From assembly GCA_017979445.1 (NCBI GenBank), contig CM030708.1:31686721-31750720 (forward strand): a stretch of DNA of 64,000 nucleotides, read 5' to 3'. The stretch's first letter is position 1; each line of letters begins with the position of its first letter. The translations under genes and the position numbers were made by a program. Positions 13,049 through 25,499 of this stretch are shown here, in pieces. The DNA is from Akebia trifoliata (taxonomy: Eukaryota; Streptophyta; Magnoliopsida; Ranunculales; Lardizabalaceae). Below the pieces are notes generated by a model. The model had not been told where the DNA came from. It searched no databases and saw only the letters and a list, made by a program, of their open reading frames with translations.

Positions 13049-14088
13049 AGAGAGGGCAATTGGATTAAATTTATTTTGAATTTTCTTTTGTTTATAACAA
13101 AGATTACAAGTATCAATTTATTATAGATTTGCAAATGACTAAGTTGTCTTAAGCCGTGGTGGGACTACCATGGGAGGAAAACTATTAGAATCTTTGGTTT
13201 GATTATCCATATTGTAGATGGGCTAGCCCAAATCAAATGGACTATCCATGTCCAAAACAATCTAAGCTTTATAAATATTTTTTTTTTATAAAAAATATTT
13301 TAAGAGATCACATATTCTCTATTAGAATTTACGGTCTGATTTTTTCTTACTTTTTGCCCCCTTCGTTCGGTTAGGAAATAAAAAACGCCTTTGGGTATAC
13401 TAATTAGGATTTTCTTCTTATAAATCGCAATGATGAGTCAGCCACCAGTCTTGTTGATTTGACTTTCACGCCCTTGACTTGACTTCTTCTTCTTTAATAG
13501 ACAGAGAGTCGTGACATACTGACTCGAAAAAGTGTACTTGATTTGTATGCCCTTGACTTGGAAAAGTGCACAAAATCATATATCTTTTTCTTTGGGATAC
13601 ACAAGGAAAAAGATCTACGATTCTGTGCACTTGCCACACCAACCACATACTGAGAATATATGTTTTAGTGAGTCATTTTATCATTAGTCATAGATAAATT
13701 AAAATTACATAATGCCCTCATCTTCAATAAATAGCAGCTACAATCCTTAATTTTTCTTCGGGTCGTGACTAACCGATTAAAAAAAAACAAAAAACAAAAA
13801 AACTCAATTGACATGACATGTGCACAATATCACAGATTTTCCTTGAGATCCACAAGGAAAAATCTATGTCTATGCCGATTGAGTATATTTGAGTATTTTT
13901 TTTATTTATCTAATTTATCAAAATTTTCTTATTTTAAAATACATAGCATACATATAATAAAATTTAAAATTAAAAAAATAATTAATTTTTCTGCCACTTA
14001 AGCAATTGAGTAAACAATTAGAATGATTTAATAATAAATCTAAAAATCCAATATAAGATTTATAAAATTCTTAATCATATCATTTCTG
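13049..14088. other. Intergenic, with two hairpin-core copies
   Basis: 13555-13650 (AAAATCATATATCTTTTTC, TTTGGGATACACAAGGAAAA, GATTCTGTGCAC) and 13818-13885 (CCTTGAGATCCACAAGG). Segment 13690-13760 recurs as a direct repeat at 14615-14690 (ATGCCCTCATCTTCAA, TACAATCCTTA). No gene seen. Confidence 0.6.
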
Positions 14089-14232
14089 GAAGAGTCACAG
14101 TCCAAAACGGTGTTCTAACAGCAACAACCGGTGTCTACATGATAGACATTGTTTGGATTTAAAACTCACAAGAGTGCTTTAAACACTAATCAAATCTTCT
14201 CACATAAACACCGTTCTAGATCTTGACTCTTC
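14089..14232. mobile_element. 144-bp hairpin element
   Basis: GAAGAGTCACAGTCCAAAAC left and its partial inverse GTTCTAGATCTTGACTCTTC right, both adjoining CGGTGTT/AACACCG. Confidence 0.7.
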
Positions 14233-15516
14233 TTTGAAAAGATTTGAACAATCGAAAATATTTAAATTTAATTAAAAAAATTACAACTTAGATCTCAAGC
14301 AATGATCGAAAAAATCCAAAACATAATAAACTAAAAAAAATCCATAAAATATATGAACATCCCTTGAACTCGAATGTGTGTTAAGGAGATTTTTTAATGA
14401 GTTTTAGGAGATTGGAGATGATGGAGAGATTGATAAGTCCAACCGGCGGATGAGACTGGAACTTTGTTGGTTTATATCAAAATTTTTTTGTCAATTATTA
14501 TAATTTTTATAAAAAAATCTACTTTATTCGTTTCCTCAAAAAATCATTTTTTATTCATTTTCTAAATTAAAAAAGTAAAATTTTCACTTAACAAAGGATC
14601 TCATCTTCTTTAATAGACAAATTAAAATCGCACAAATGCCCTCATCTTCAACAAATAACAACTGATTACAATCCTTATTTTTTCTTTGCAAAACTAGTCA
14701 TATTTAATATCCCAAGTAATAGTTTTACCCCACTCTTCAACCTAAATATTGTATCTTCATCAACTATATAAATATAAGAATCAAACCTCAAGAAAAAATA
14801 GGACTTTTGAAATATACAAAGATGGAATTTTCCATAGAAAAATCAACTGTTTTCTACTTTGGGATGATTTGAAAATGAAGTTCAGGTCAAAGAACTTGAA
14901 AATGACTAGATTTGTAAGAAAAATAAAGAGTTTTTTCATAGGTATTGAAGATGAGGGCATTAGGTCATTTCTCGTTAATCAATATAAGAAGACCGACGTC
15001 AAGGAGTATGTCCAATATTTGAAAGCGAGCCCATAGAGTTGTAGCAAATGGTAATTAAAGAAAAAGCAAAGGGTAGTATGGTAAAGGGTGTAAATTTTGA
15101 AAGACGAAGTTGAAGAGTTCTTCTAAGTGATAAAATGACTCTGTGAGACTCAGAACTCGTTTCCTTTTGTTTCCGTAGTTCTCTTTCTTCCTTGCGTGCG
15201 ACCTTACCAGGTACCTCTCCCCCTCTCACGTGCGAGTTCTCACAAATCTAGGTTTAAGGATTCTTAGTTGTTGTTCAATCTTTCCATTGAATCTGAAACG
15301 TTGATTCAAGCTTCCGTAATGGTTTTTCGATCGTGAAGTTTGTACTTTTTAGGTTTTTTTTTGCCCATAAAAATGCTTATTGGAACAGATTTCATGATCG
15401 AATCAAGAGATCTCAGTCCTTGATTTTTGGGTTTTGTTCCAGTTTTTTTTTTCTTCTTATTTTTTTTATGGGAAATAATGGGGTTTTGCCCTTATTGGTG
15501 TGATTTTAGGCGGGAA
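14233..15516. other. Intergenic and H2A.Z promoter/leader
   Basis: AT-rich to 15050, then the GC rises toward the H2A.Z leader (CACGTG at 15227-15232, CT-rich 15130-15220). A 96-codon open frame at 14749-15036 has no family features. No TATA box is obvious. Confidence 0.45.
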
Positions 15517-18500
15517 ATGGCGGGAAAAGGAGGGAAAGGGCTTTTGGCGGGAAAGACAACAGCTGCTAACAAGGATAAAGATAAGAAGAAGCCGGTTTCT
15601 CGGTCATCACGTGCCGGTCTTCAGGTAACCAAACAACTTCTCTCTTTACTTCATCTATACTTCCGATCTAGACTGTATTTCTTGCTACTTGTGATCTTAA
15701 ATTTGTAAATTTTCAGAAGTTTATGGAACAATTTTTGCGTATTTTGAAGGGAATGCTTAGGGCAATCTGATGGAGAGATACGAAATTAATTTTTAAATAC
15801 TGTTAAATGAGAGATTTGACCTAAATTCAAGAAAAATAAGTCAGAAAGTAAAATACCCATCTTCAACTCAAGTCCACTTTACTATTAAGATGTCAACTTT
15901 TCTTATAAAAATGTTAAAATTTGAATAAACTATATTCTGGGTTCAATAAATTACGTGCAATCTATGTTGGGTAAGTGTAAACTAGATATAAGTGCATTGT
16001 GCATCAAAGACTCCCGAGAAGATTTCAAAAAATTGAAATTGGGGGATTGGAAATGGTGTGACATGTAAGGAAGAAAAGAAGTGAAACTTGACTGATGGAG
16101 ATTGTTTTAGAAAATGGGTCATTCATTGATCTAGGGGAAACTATTATAAGTGGTCATATTGACTTTCTAACATATTTGTTTCTTGCCGTAGCCTTTGTTC
16201 TATCACTCTTTCCTATAGTTTTATAATGTTTTTAAGTTTAGTCCCTCGAGAGTTAGTAAGGGTTGTGGTGAAAAGTTTGTAATACGAGGTTGTTTAGTGA
16301 ATTGGCTCTGTTCTGTCTGTGGATGTAGTTGCTTTTATAGGCGATGTAATATGTAAGAAAAGGTATTTTCTCACTACCTCTTCTTCTCCCCCATTGTGTT
16401 TATTTTTTATGAGTGAATGAAGGTATGAAATTGGAGATTGTGATTGGGACATGTCTTGCGGCATCAATGGGAATCCAAAAAAAAATGTCCCACAATATCC
16501 AATTGTTTATTTTGTTTAAATGGGTGATAGGAATTGCTTAGTCTCATTCGTCCTTGTATTGGAGAGGCCATTTATCTTTCTCATTTGTACTTGAGAATAA
16601 AAGACAGGTATTGTCGAAAAGGATATAGACCTAAACCTAGATGTTCTTCCAATTCTTTTGTGAGAATTAAGTTAATATAAAGAAATAATAACCCTCTAAT
16701 ATGTAACTATGTGGAGAAAATCTAAATATATGTATGCAGTTACAATCCAATCATTTGATAAAAAAGAGAATGAAATGTGTAAGAGCTATAAGGCAGTCTC
16801 TTTTGAAGACATTTTCTACCATATTCTAGTTGGGGGGGGGGGGGGAGATCAATCAAAATTGTTGGAGGAAGCATTAAAACCGTTTAATTTTACTGTAGTT
16901 TATTTGATTGAAAGATAATATTTGAATGAGTTGGCTACAGTTATAACTTAAAATCTCACTGCAATGCTATTGGAAATTGAGGTGTAATTGATTAAAATAT
17001 GTTGATAAAAGTGATGACTAGTTGATTGCGAATATGGATCCAAATTTCTAGAAAGCTGATATGGAAAAAGATTTGTTGTTGGAGGTTGATGACTTGGCTT
17101 GTGTGATGGATCAAATGTTGCAACACTATTACATACAATAAAACAGTATTGAAATGGCCGCAACAAAGAATCTGTGGACGTCAAATCTGACAAGCCTTTT
17201 GCACCTCAAAAGGATTGTCAATGCTGAGGTTTTTGATGAAGAGTCGCAATCAACTTTTTTTTTTTATAATTGTAATATATTAATAAAAAGGAGAGAAACA
17301 ACAATCAAGGAGGCCGAGATGGCCTCTAAAAGAAACCAAACAAGGAAAAAAATCAAAAATCACAAAAAAGTGTTCCATCTAAAAACAAAGTCTTCAAAAG
17401 TAATCCCAGCAAAGTCTATGTTTTGTTTTGACCAATGGTACAATAGGCCCAAGATCTCCAAAAAACCACCGTGAGAGCTTCTACTCTTACTATTGAACAC
17501 CCTGTTATTTCTTTCGGTCCAAACCCCCCAAGCAATAGCCGATGGAAGCATCACCCAAAGGAATCTTTTTTTGGATGAAAAGACATTACAATCCCACTCT
17601 TCTAACAACGAGGAGAACTTACGAGGAAAGACCCAATTGATTCGAAAAAGATCAAGGAAAAAAGACCAAATATTATAAGAATAAGAGCAATGAATTAATA
17701 TATGATCAACAGATTCCCCATCCCCTAGACAAAGTGGACAACAGTTTGGAGTGATCCAACCCCGAGCAATCAAGTTATCCAAAGTAAGAATCCTCCCGAG
17801 GGAAACTAACCAAACAAAAAAGCAGATTTTAGGAGGAATTGATTTGGACCAAATGAGGGACCTCGAGGATGCTCGCTCATCTAAAGGGATGAGTGACCTA
17901 TGAAATGATCTGACAGAGAATCTCAAATCCTTAGCCCTCGTCCATTCCCACCTGTCCTGTTCGCTCTCGTTGAGTTGAAACGAATGCAAGAGATCAAGGA
18001 AAGATGTTACCTCAGTTAGCTCCCAATCATTGAAGTTCCTCCTAAAACCCAGGTCCCAGGTAGAGTTAGAATCGTTGCGAATCACACACTGCTGGATCGA
18101 GCGGTTCTTTTTCAAAGAACAAGCGTACAAGGACGGAAATTGAGCTGCCAGAGACGATGTGCCGCACCACCTATCCTCCCAGAATCTGATTTTGTCTCCC
18201 ATGCCCACTTTATATCTAATCCCTCTCTCGAAATCCTCACTCACTTTAAGAATCCCCTTCCAAACGCTACACGCGTATGAACCTTTCGCCTCACCACTAT
18301 ACCAACCTAGCCTCTTCTCCCCGTACTTAGCCATTATGACCCTCCTCCACAAATTATCCCTTTCTTCACCGAACCTCCAAAGCCATTTTCCTAAAAGTGC
18401 TCTATTGGCTAGTCTAAGACCCCTAATCCCCAGACCTCCATTCTTCTTGGGCGTGCAAATAACCTTCCATCTAACCAAATGATATTTCTTCTTACCATTC

Positions 18501-21500
18501 TTATCATTCCACAGAAAATTTCTCATGAGCTTTTCCAACTTATTTTCAACGGACCTAGGAAGCGTAAAAAGGGAAAGAAAGTACACTGGGATACTCGTCA
18601 AAGTGCTTTTAATCAATGTAACTTTCCCTCCTTTAGAAAGGTATTTGGCTTTCCACGTGCTCAATCTCTTTTCCAATCTCTCAATCACCCCTTCCCAAAT
18701 TTTGACACTATTGTAGGGTGCTCCTAATGGTAATCCCAAGTAAGTCGTGGGTAAGGTGTCATACCCACATCCCAAAGTTGCGGCCATCAAATGCATGTCA
18801 TTCATTTCACCTACTCCAAACAGCTTACTTTTCTGCAGATTGATATGTAAACCTGAAATAGCCTCAAAGCAGCAAAGTAAAACCCGCAAAACTCTCACTT
18901 GATCCCTCGAGTGTTCCAAGAAAACCAGAGTATCGTCCGCAAATTGTAAGTGAGAAATTAGAGGACCATCATTCACTCTAAACCCCGAAAGCTTACCTAA
19001 CTCAACCGCTCTTCTAAACAGTCTACCCACAGCTTCTGCAACAATAAGGAATAGAAATGGGGATAACGGATCCCCCTGCCTCAACCCTCTCGAACCCCTA
19101 AAGAAACCAGCTGGACTCCCGTTGACTAGGATCGAATAAGACACTGTTGTAACACATTTCATAATCCAACTGATCCACTTCACTCCAAAACCCATCCTAC
19201 CCATCATGTATTCTAAGAAATTCCAACTCACGTGATCATAAGCCTTCTGCAAGTCAATTTTCCCAATTATCCCATTTTTATTGTCCTTAATCCTCGAGTC
19301 AAGGCATTCATTGGCCATCAATACTCCATCCAGAATTTGTCTCCCCTTAATGAAGGCCCCTTGCTCATTATCGATAAGATTCGGGAGAACTACTTTCAAC
19401 CGCGAAGCAAGCACTTTAGATATTATCTTGTACACCGAACTCACTAAACTAATGGGTCTGAAATCTCCTAGCTTATTCGCCTCTACTCTCTTTGGGATTA
19501 GAGCCACAAAAGTACTATTGAAACTATAATCCAAACACTTCTTATCTTGCAACTCCTACACCAAGCTAGCTGATTGGGTAACTTTAAGGCTAAGTTAAGA
19601 CAATTTAGGATATGTTTTAGGTCCATTGAATCTACGTTCTCTACTTATGTATTAGGTGATTACTTTGTAGGATTTTTAGTTTTACTGAATCAGGTGTTGA
19701 TGCCTTCACCACATGCACCTTCTTGTTGGGGGAAAGTATGACCTTCCGGGTGTCATGTCATGTGATATGCCACATGGTCATGCGACACCTATTGACGAGG
19801 CATCACGTGCCTCTGCTTAAAGGCACAACTGTTTGGAACCTGGGAATAACAGGGATCAAGGTTTGGAGTCTATTAGGAGGACCTGAAAGATGGAATCCCA
19901 TTGTCCATGCGGCAATGCTCATTGTTATGGCACTTGAGAAGCAAAAATAGCCTTGAAAAGTTGCCTGAGGAAGTGCAAAATGTTTGATAGAATCGTACGA
20001 GTTCCATATGCAGGACCTATGCAGATGTCTGATTCAGGAGTCATTCTTATGACAGAATTCAACTAACGGCTAAAACAAGAAAAATAGCCAGCCACCATGG
20101 GTATTTTTGACATTCACACGTCACCGATAGGTATGAATACCTGGTTCCTTAGTTACAAAAGACATTTTTCCACGGAAAGATGGGAGTTGTTGCCTACTTT
20201 TTTCTTCTCCTTTCCCCAACTTTTGACTTTTCTCCTCATGCTTTGTTTAGTGTCACGAGGACCCGAATGACCATTAATTTTGGTTGGCGAAGTCAGAAGA
20301 ACCTGTTTCTCTTGTTAATCATACCACCTTATCTGTTTAATACAACCTTATCTGTTTATTACATTAGGTCATCTTTGGGTTTTAAGTAGGCTAGAACTAG
20401 TTTTTCATAGCTCAAATGTGGTGGAATGTTAGCCTCTGTCAAAGGTATTACCCACTTTTTTCTCCTCCCACCAACTTTGACTTATCTCCCTCATGTTCTC
20501 TTTAGTGTCACAACAACCAAACAACCATAAGTTTTGTGGGTAGAAGTTTGATCAACCTGTTTTCTTAATTCGTCATGTTATCCGAGCAAATTCCTTGTAC
20601 ATTCATTACATTAGGTTAGCTTATCAATCGTAGTTGGCTATTCTTAATTCTATTTAGAGTTGTGATAATCTGATGCCCCCCTCTGACATACGCCCCCTTT
20701 ACAGAACCATAGACCATTTGCCTTGGGATACACAAGAAAAGATTTATGGTTCTGCGTATCCCGAGGCAAATGATCTATGGTTCTGTGATGGGGTGTAGGC
20801 CGGGGGGGGGGGGGGGGCGTCAGGAGATCATTATTCTTCTATTTATAGATACATAAACCTAAATGTGGAGGGTAAACCTGCCCTCCGAAGGTAGAGGGAG
20901 ATATATAATTTCATCAAGCATGAGAGGTTTTGAAAATATTTGAAGCTACGTTTGGCTGCAAGTATTTAACAACTATTTTGTTTCAAAATTATGGCCCTAG
21001 GTGCAATTGTTTTACAGCAATATGATTTCGTGACACAACACCAAGCATTATAAAACTGTAATTATGCTGCAATGTAACTATTTGTTGCATTACCAAGCAT
21101 GAACTAGACCACAATCAAGTTCAATGGCAAAGACAAAAGACAAAACAAGGGCTTTAGTGTGGTCCCTTGAGAGGCTGATAAAAGATAAAATAGGAAAGAA
21201 TAAATTGGGGGTAGGTGACAAATCATCTGATGTTGGGAATGCAAATTATGATTATATGTTTCGATGATGGTAACGATACAAGCTACTCTTGCACCTTTTC
21301 TTTTCAGATTAATTTTTTTTTTTTAATGGTTAGTTGCTATTTGCTTAATATTTGCACAACAAGAACGTCACTATTAATTCTCATAGGCATATGTGATTAG
21401 ATTTTGTATTTTAAGTTGTCATCTTGATATTGTCTTTATGTTAGATAATCTTTGTGATTGCTTGCTTATTTGTTATTGTTATTATTATTCGTTTTTTAAA

Positions 21501-22143
21501 CCATTAAATATATTGGTTCTTAAATGGCTTGGTGGCTGCTGCCTACATTTAGAAATTAAGTGTTGACTGCTTGAATATGATTATACCATGCCATACCCAT
21601 CTATCACTATTTCATTTTTTTTCTTTAATAATTTTGTATTATTTTTTGTAGAAGACTTTTTCTGCACGTAATTGAATGAAGTAATATGATTTATTTAGCC
21701 AAACCCAAACCTTTGGGATAACTCTTCAATGATGATAATTAATATTTTAAACGGTCTCGGGGCCAATTTTTTCCTGGCATTTGTGAAGGATTTTGTTAGT
21801 TCTGATTAAACTTTTCTGATTCTCAATGTCATACATGGAACCCTAGTTTCCCGTGGGTCGGATTCACCGACATCTGAAATCAAGAATTGCTGCTCATGGT
21901 CGTGTGGGAGCGACCGCAGCGGTGTACTCGGCAGCAATACTTGAATACCTGACTGCAGAGGTACTCGAGTTGGCTGGGAACGCAAGCAAAGATCTGAAGG
22001 TGAAGCGTATTACACCAAGACATCTGCAGTTGGCCATCAGAGGAGATGAAGAGCTCGACACACTGATAAAAGGAACGATCGCGGGAGGTGGTGTGATCCC
22101 TCACATCCACAAATCACTCATCAACAAGTCTTCTAAAGATTAA
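15517..22143 (+). CDS. H2A.Z: Histone H2A.Z variant, two coding exons
   Basis: Exons 15517-15624 (36 codons) and 21847-22143 (98 codons plus stop) join in phase 0 to give 134 residues, the usual length of plant H2A.Z. The join gives [14 protein letters not shown], the start of the H2A histone fold. The second exon continues with [20 protein letters not shown], then [20 protein letters not shown] and a [16 protein letters not shown] tail, which is diagnostic of the H2A.Z class rather than canonical H2A. The N-terminal tail is Gly/Lys-rich. H2A.Z replaces H2A in nucleosomes near transcription starts, loaded by SWR1. Splice signals are CAG/gtaacc and ctag/TTT. The 6222-bp intron carries an antisense L1 element and a short hairpin element, yet the coding sequence is undamaged. 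The start is the ATG directly before AGKGGKG. About 380 bp of GA/CT-rich leader lies upstream; a 5'UTR intron is possible but not shown. Confidence 0.96.
17253..19556 (-). mobile_element. 5'-truncated L1-type LINE in the H2A.Z intron
   Basis: On the minus strand, an open frame of 730 codons (19552 down to 17360) runs without a stop. It begins inside the reverse transcriptase ([10 protein letters not shown], then [19 protein letters not shown]), followed by [26 protein letters not shown] and the catalytic FADD box at about residues 204-207. A C-terminal zf-RVT domain follows ([15 protein letters not shown], then a CPLC...H...C cluster). The endonuclease and the first part of the RT are missing, as is common for L1 insertions that stop early. 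The 3' end at about 17253 has a short A-run (T-run on the plus strand at 17258-17269). It lies antisense to the host gene. The uninterrupted frame suggests a fairly recent insertion. I could not find a convincing target-site duplication. Confidence 0.93.
20671..20822. mobile_element. Hairpin-core element in the H2A.Z intron
   Basis: Left CTGATGCCCCCCTCTGACAT, right end ...GGGGGCGTCAGG. The inside is CAGAACCATAGACCATTTGC, CTTGGGATACACAAG, then an inverted GCAAATGATCTATGGTTCTG. A 16-G run (20802-20817) lies near the right end. Confidence 0.8.
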
Positions 22144-22845
22144 ATGCTTGGTTTTCTGCTGAGTTTCTCTAATTATTCCTTACTGATGGACACTTTGTGG
22201 TTCTATCTTTCTGTTTCTGATTTTACTTTTAACACTCTCTAATGTGAATCTGGTAGTTTGTTGTCTAGAAGAAGAAAATTGTTAGCTAATTTAAAACTTA
22301 TTTTGGTGTTTTTTTTTTTTTAAACATTAGACCTCTTCACTGCAATGCTGGGTTTTTCTTTAAGAGTGTGAAGGATTGATGTGGTGAATCGTAACCATTG
22401 ATCTTTTATACTGGTCTTCAGGATTGACACTGTGGGTAATACCTGTTGTGTGGGATGATGCTGAGGTCATGAGTTGGCAAAAATGCGTGGGCCCAACTCC
22501 CTGGTGTACAGTCAACGTGATCACTAATTAGTTGCCTCAGCGAGTTAAATTAAATATATATTGATAATAATCCCGAATTCTGGCTGGGTTTTTTAATCTG
22601 AGTTGATGAGTTCTCTCATTTAATTTCTAAGTTGAGTTGATTAATTTCTCTACACCCAAGTTTTAATACTTGGGCATTATTTATCACTTAGTACACAAGC
22701 AAATCCGTATATAAAAATGATTTGCATGTCAAAGTTTTGCATCGTAATATTTACCATTGCTTGGTGGCCATAAGAAGACCTACAAAACCATTTATTGTAC
22801 TTCTTGTTTTTTGCAATATAAAAATTTGTTGTGTTTTATTTTTAT

Positions 22846-23010
22846 TTTTGATAATCGGATATCCTTGTAGACATTGAACCGGGCGTATCCAGTCCATAGA
22901 CCCTGATCATGTCCAAGGCGGGGCAAGTGCAATGCTCGCACATCACACGTACAGGTAAGTGAGGGTCTTTGTAGGTGGCTTATGAGGAATTAATGCTCAT
23001 ATTGAATATT
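22846..23010 (-). mobile_element. SINE fragment, minus strand
   Basis: Inverted relative of the SINE at 49555: ATGAGCATTAATTCCTCA, CCCTCACTTACCTG and GTGTGATGTGCGAG on the minus strand, with the tail end near 22846. The 5' end with the A and B boxes is missing. Confidence 0.65.
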
Positions 23011-23618
23011 AAAATGTGTTAGAGGGATGCAAGACGAGGACTTCTCAAGAGATCATCCATTCTATTATTGCTCTCGTTTGTCTTAACACGTTTAATTGCG
23101 AAGTTCTGATGGGATCCGATGTATAAGTGCTAGTATGACATAAAAGGTTGAAATTTCTGAAATTTCTCTTTAGAAATTCTTAGTATTCTTTTTTAAAAAT
23201 TCATTGTCGTCATATTATCCTAACTTATTCTTATTAAGGTTTGAAGGTCAAAAAATAATACTCAAGGTTGAGGATGAGGATAATAAATATCATTCGTTTA
23301 GGTAATGTTATTGACTAATTCTATTATGACTACTATTTTCCTCATGTAGTCCAATTTTTCCTCCATGGCGATAAGGAGTTAAAAGATCCATTACTTTAAT
23401 AATTTCTTTCAAAAATAAATAATTTTGAATCTAATAGTATAAAAGCAGGTTCTTTTGTTACAATAAAATCAAAAGTTATCAGCGAAAGTCGATTTGTTTT
23501 AGAAAAATAAAATTAATGAAATAATTTCACGGGATTCAATCGATTATCTCCATCGTGAGATATCATTAAAGAAAAGTTATAGTATATGTTTTGTAGAGAG
23601 CTGCTATTACCACACTTA

Positions 23619-24311
23619 GGGTATGTTTGATTGCACATGGAAAATAGGGTGGAAAATTAATTTCCATGGAAAATGACATTTTTCAAGTGTTTGATTGCAC
23701 ATGGAAATGGAAATTCATTTTCCACCCCATTCAAAAAGTCCACTAAATCATAGATTTCACTTTCCCACCCATATGGGTGGGAAAATGAAATCCACCAATA
23801 TTTTCCATCCTCAATTCTTCCCTACCACCACCACCACCATTACACTAACCTCGCTGTCGTCACCATCACCGTAGCCGTCGGTTCCGTCTCCGACCACTTT
23901 CTCTCTCTCTCTCTCTTCTTCTCCTTCTTCTCCATCCCTCACCTCCTCCGGCACCACCACCACGACGTTCTCCCCTCATCTTCCTCACTTACCTCTATTG
24001 TCGCCATCGTCGTCGCCGCCACCGTCACTGTCATCGCCGCTGCCGTAGTCGTCATCGTCATCGTCGCCGCCACCTTCATCACCACATCCTCCCCCCTCCC
24101 TCTTCCTCTACATCTTCTTCTTCCTTTCCCCCTCCTCTCATCTTCTTCCTCCTTATCCTCTTATTCTTTTTTCTCATATTTTTCTATGATTTTATCCAAG
24201 TGAAATCAAACAATGAAATTTGATTTTCCAACCCTATCTATTTTTCACAACTAAATTTTCATGGATTTCAAATTCCATGGAAAGTGACTTTCCATGCAAT
24301 CAAACATACCC
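23619..24311. mobile_element. PIF/Harbinger-type element with a CT/trinucleotide-rich core
   Basis: Ends GGGTATGTTTGATTGCA and, inverted, TGCAATCAAACATACCC; flanked by TTA on both sides (23616-23618 and 24312-24314), the Harbinger target site. The inside at 23820-24170 is (CCACCA), (TCGTCGCC) and (CT)n rich, unlike its AT-rich flanks. No transposase. Confidence 0.85.
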
Positions 24312-24314
24312 TTA

Positions 24315-25499
24315 GTGTGATATTAGTAAAAGATGGTATGGCAATAATTACACTCTTGCATGCATCTAAATTATTCTACAAATTATGGTAATTTTAAGAA
24401 TAATGCTGAAGTGACCTCAAGATTGGACCTTACATCGCACATCCTGGCACGAAAGTGCATGAGAACCATAAATGCTTTCTTTGAGATATACAGTGAAAAC
24501 ATTTATGATTTCTATCCATTTTCACGTCAAGATGTGCGATATGAGGTCGAAGCCGACTTTAATTTTAATTAGTAAGATAATGCAGCAATTGAAGATGAGT
24601 AACATTTGTAAATAATTTATGATAATTTTTTAAATTTCTTCAAGTCTTAGGTGGTTCATGAGAATTTTTGTTGTGCCAATAAGCACTCCCGAAAGTGCAA
24701 TTAAAAAAATAATAAGTCATTTACATTTACAAACGTCAAACAATGTATTCGACCAAGTGTGAGCCACTCCTCATATAAAAGCTGTATTAAGAGCCAAGAG
24801 ATTGACACATAATCAAACAACAATTTTACTGTAAGTCGTAGACACTAAAAGTTTGATGCCAACCATCTTATGGAATCTTTTGTAGAATCTAGAGGTCAGA
24901 AATCACCATTACTTAGTGGGCCCAGACTATGAATAATGCAAAATACAAAAGGAGACCTGGAGTTGTGTAGCTATCCAGCTTCTTGGAGTACAAGATCAAA
25001 TACTAAAGTAAGAATAATGCCAAACCTGACTTTGGAGTGAAGCACCAATTTAGCCACGTGGCTAATTGTGGGTTCATTTGGGCCCTCTATCACGTGTGTC
25101 ACACAACTCTATCTGTTGTTGAAGTGGCACACCTCACACAGACTCCAAATTTTGATCTAATCCAGATTCCTCAAATTGCTATTTGCCACCTTTACGTGGG
25201 TCCCACACTAAACCATCAGAAATTATTGGAAGATGGTTAAAATCATAGATATCATAGTTTTCTACGCATTAACGGTCAGGATCGATCGATGTATACTTGA
25301 CTCATATATATAGAGTTGTATTTTAATAGGAAAGGTAATAAAACATAGGAGGGTATGAACGTGATAAATGTTTAATACAAGGTGGTCTTAGTAATTTCGC
25401 AAAATGAGAAAATTAATTTGGTAATTATCTCTAATTAAAAGCAGATTTAGAATTTACTAAGATAAACTATTCATGTAAAAGAACAGCACACCATTCATC
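24315..25499. other. Intergenic, with a family A hairpin element
   Basis: 24403-24570 has CTGAAGTGACCTCAAGATTG left and GATGTGCGATATGAGGTCGA right around an ACCATAAATG/CATTTATG hairpin. The remainder shows no gene. Confidence 0.6.

Noticed and set aside
14749..15036. 95-codon frame before H2A.Z
   Set aside because: Lys/Phe-rich AT sequence without domain; start not ATG in good context.
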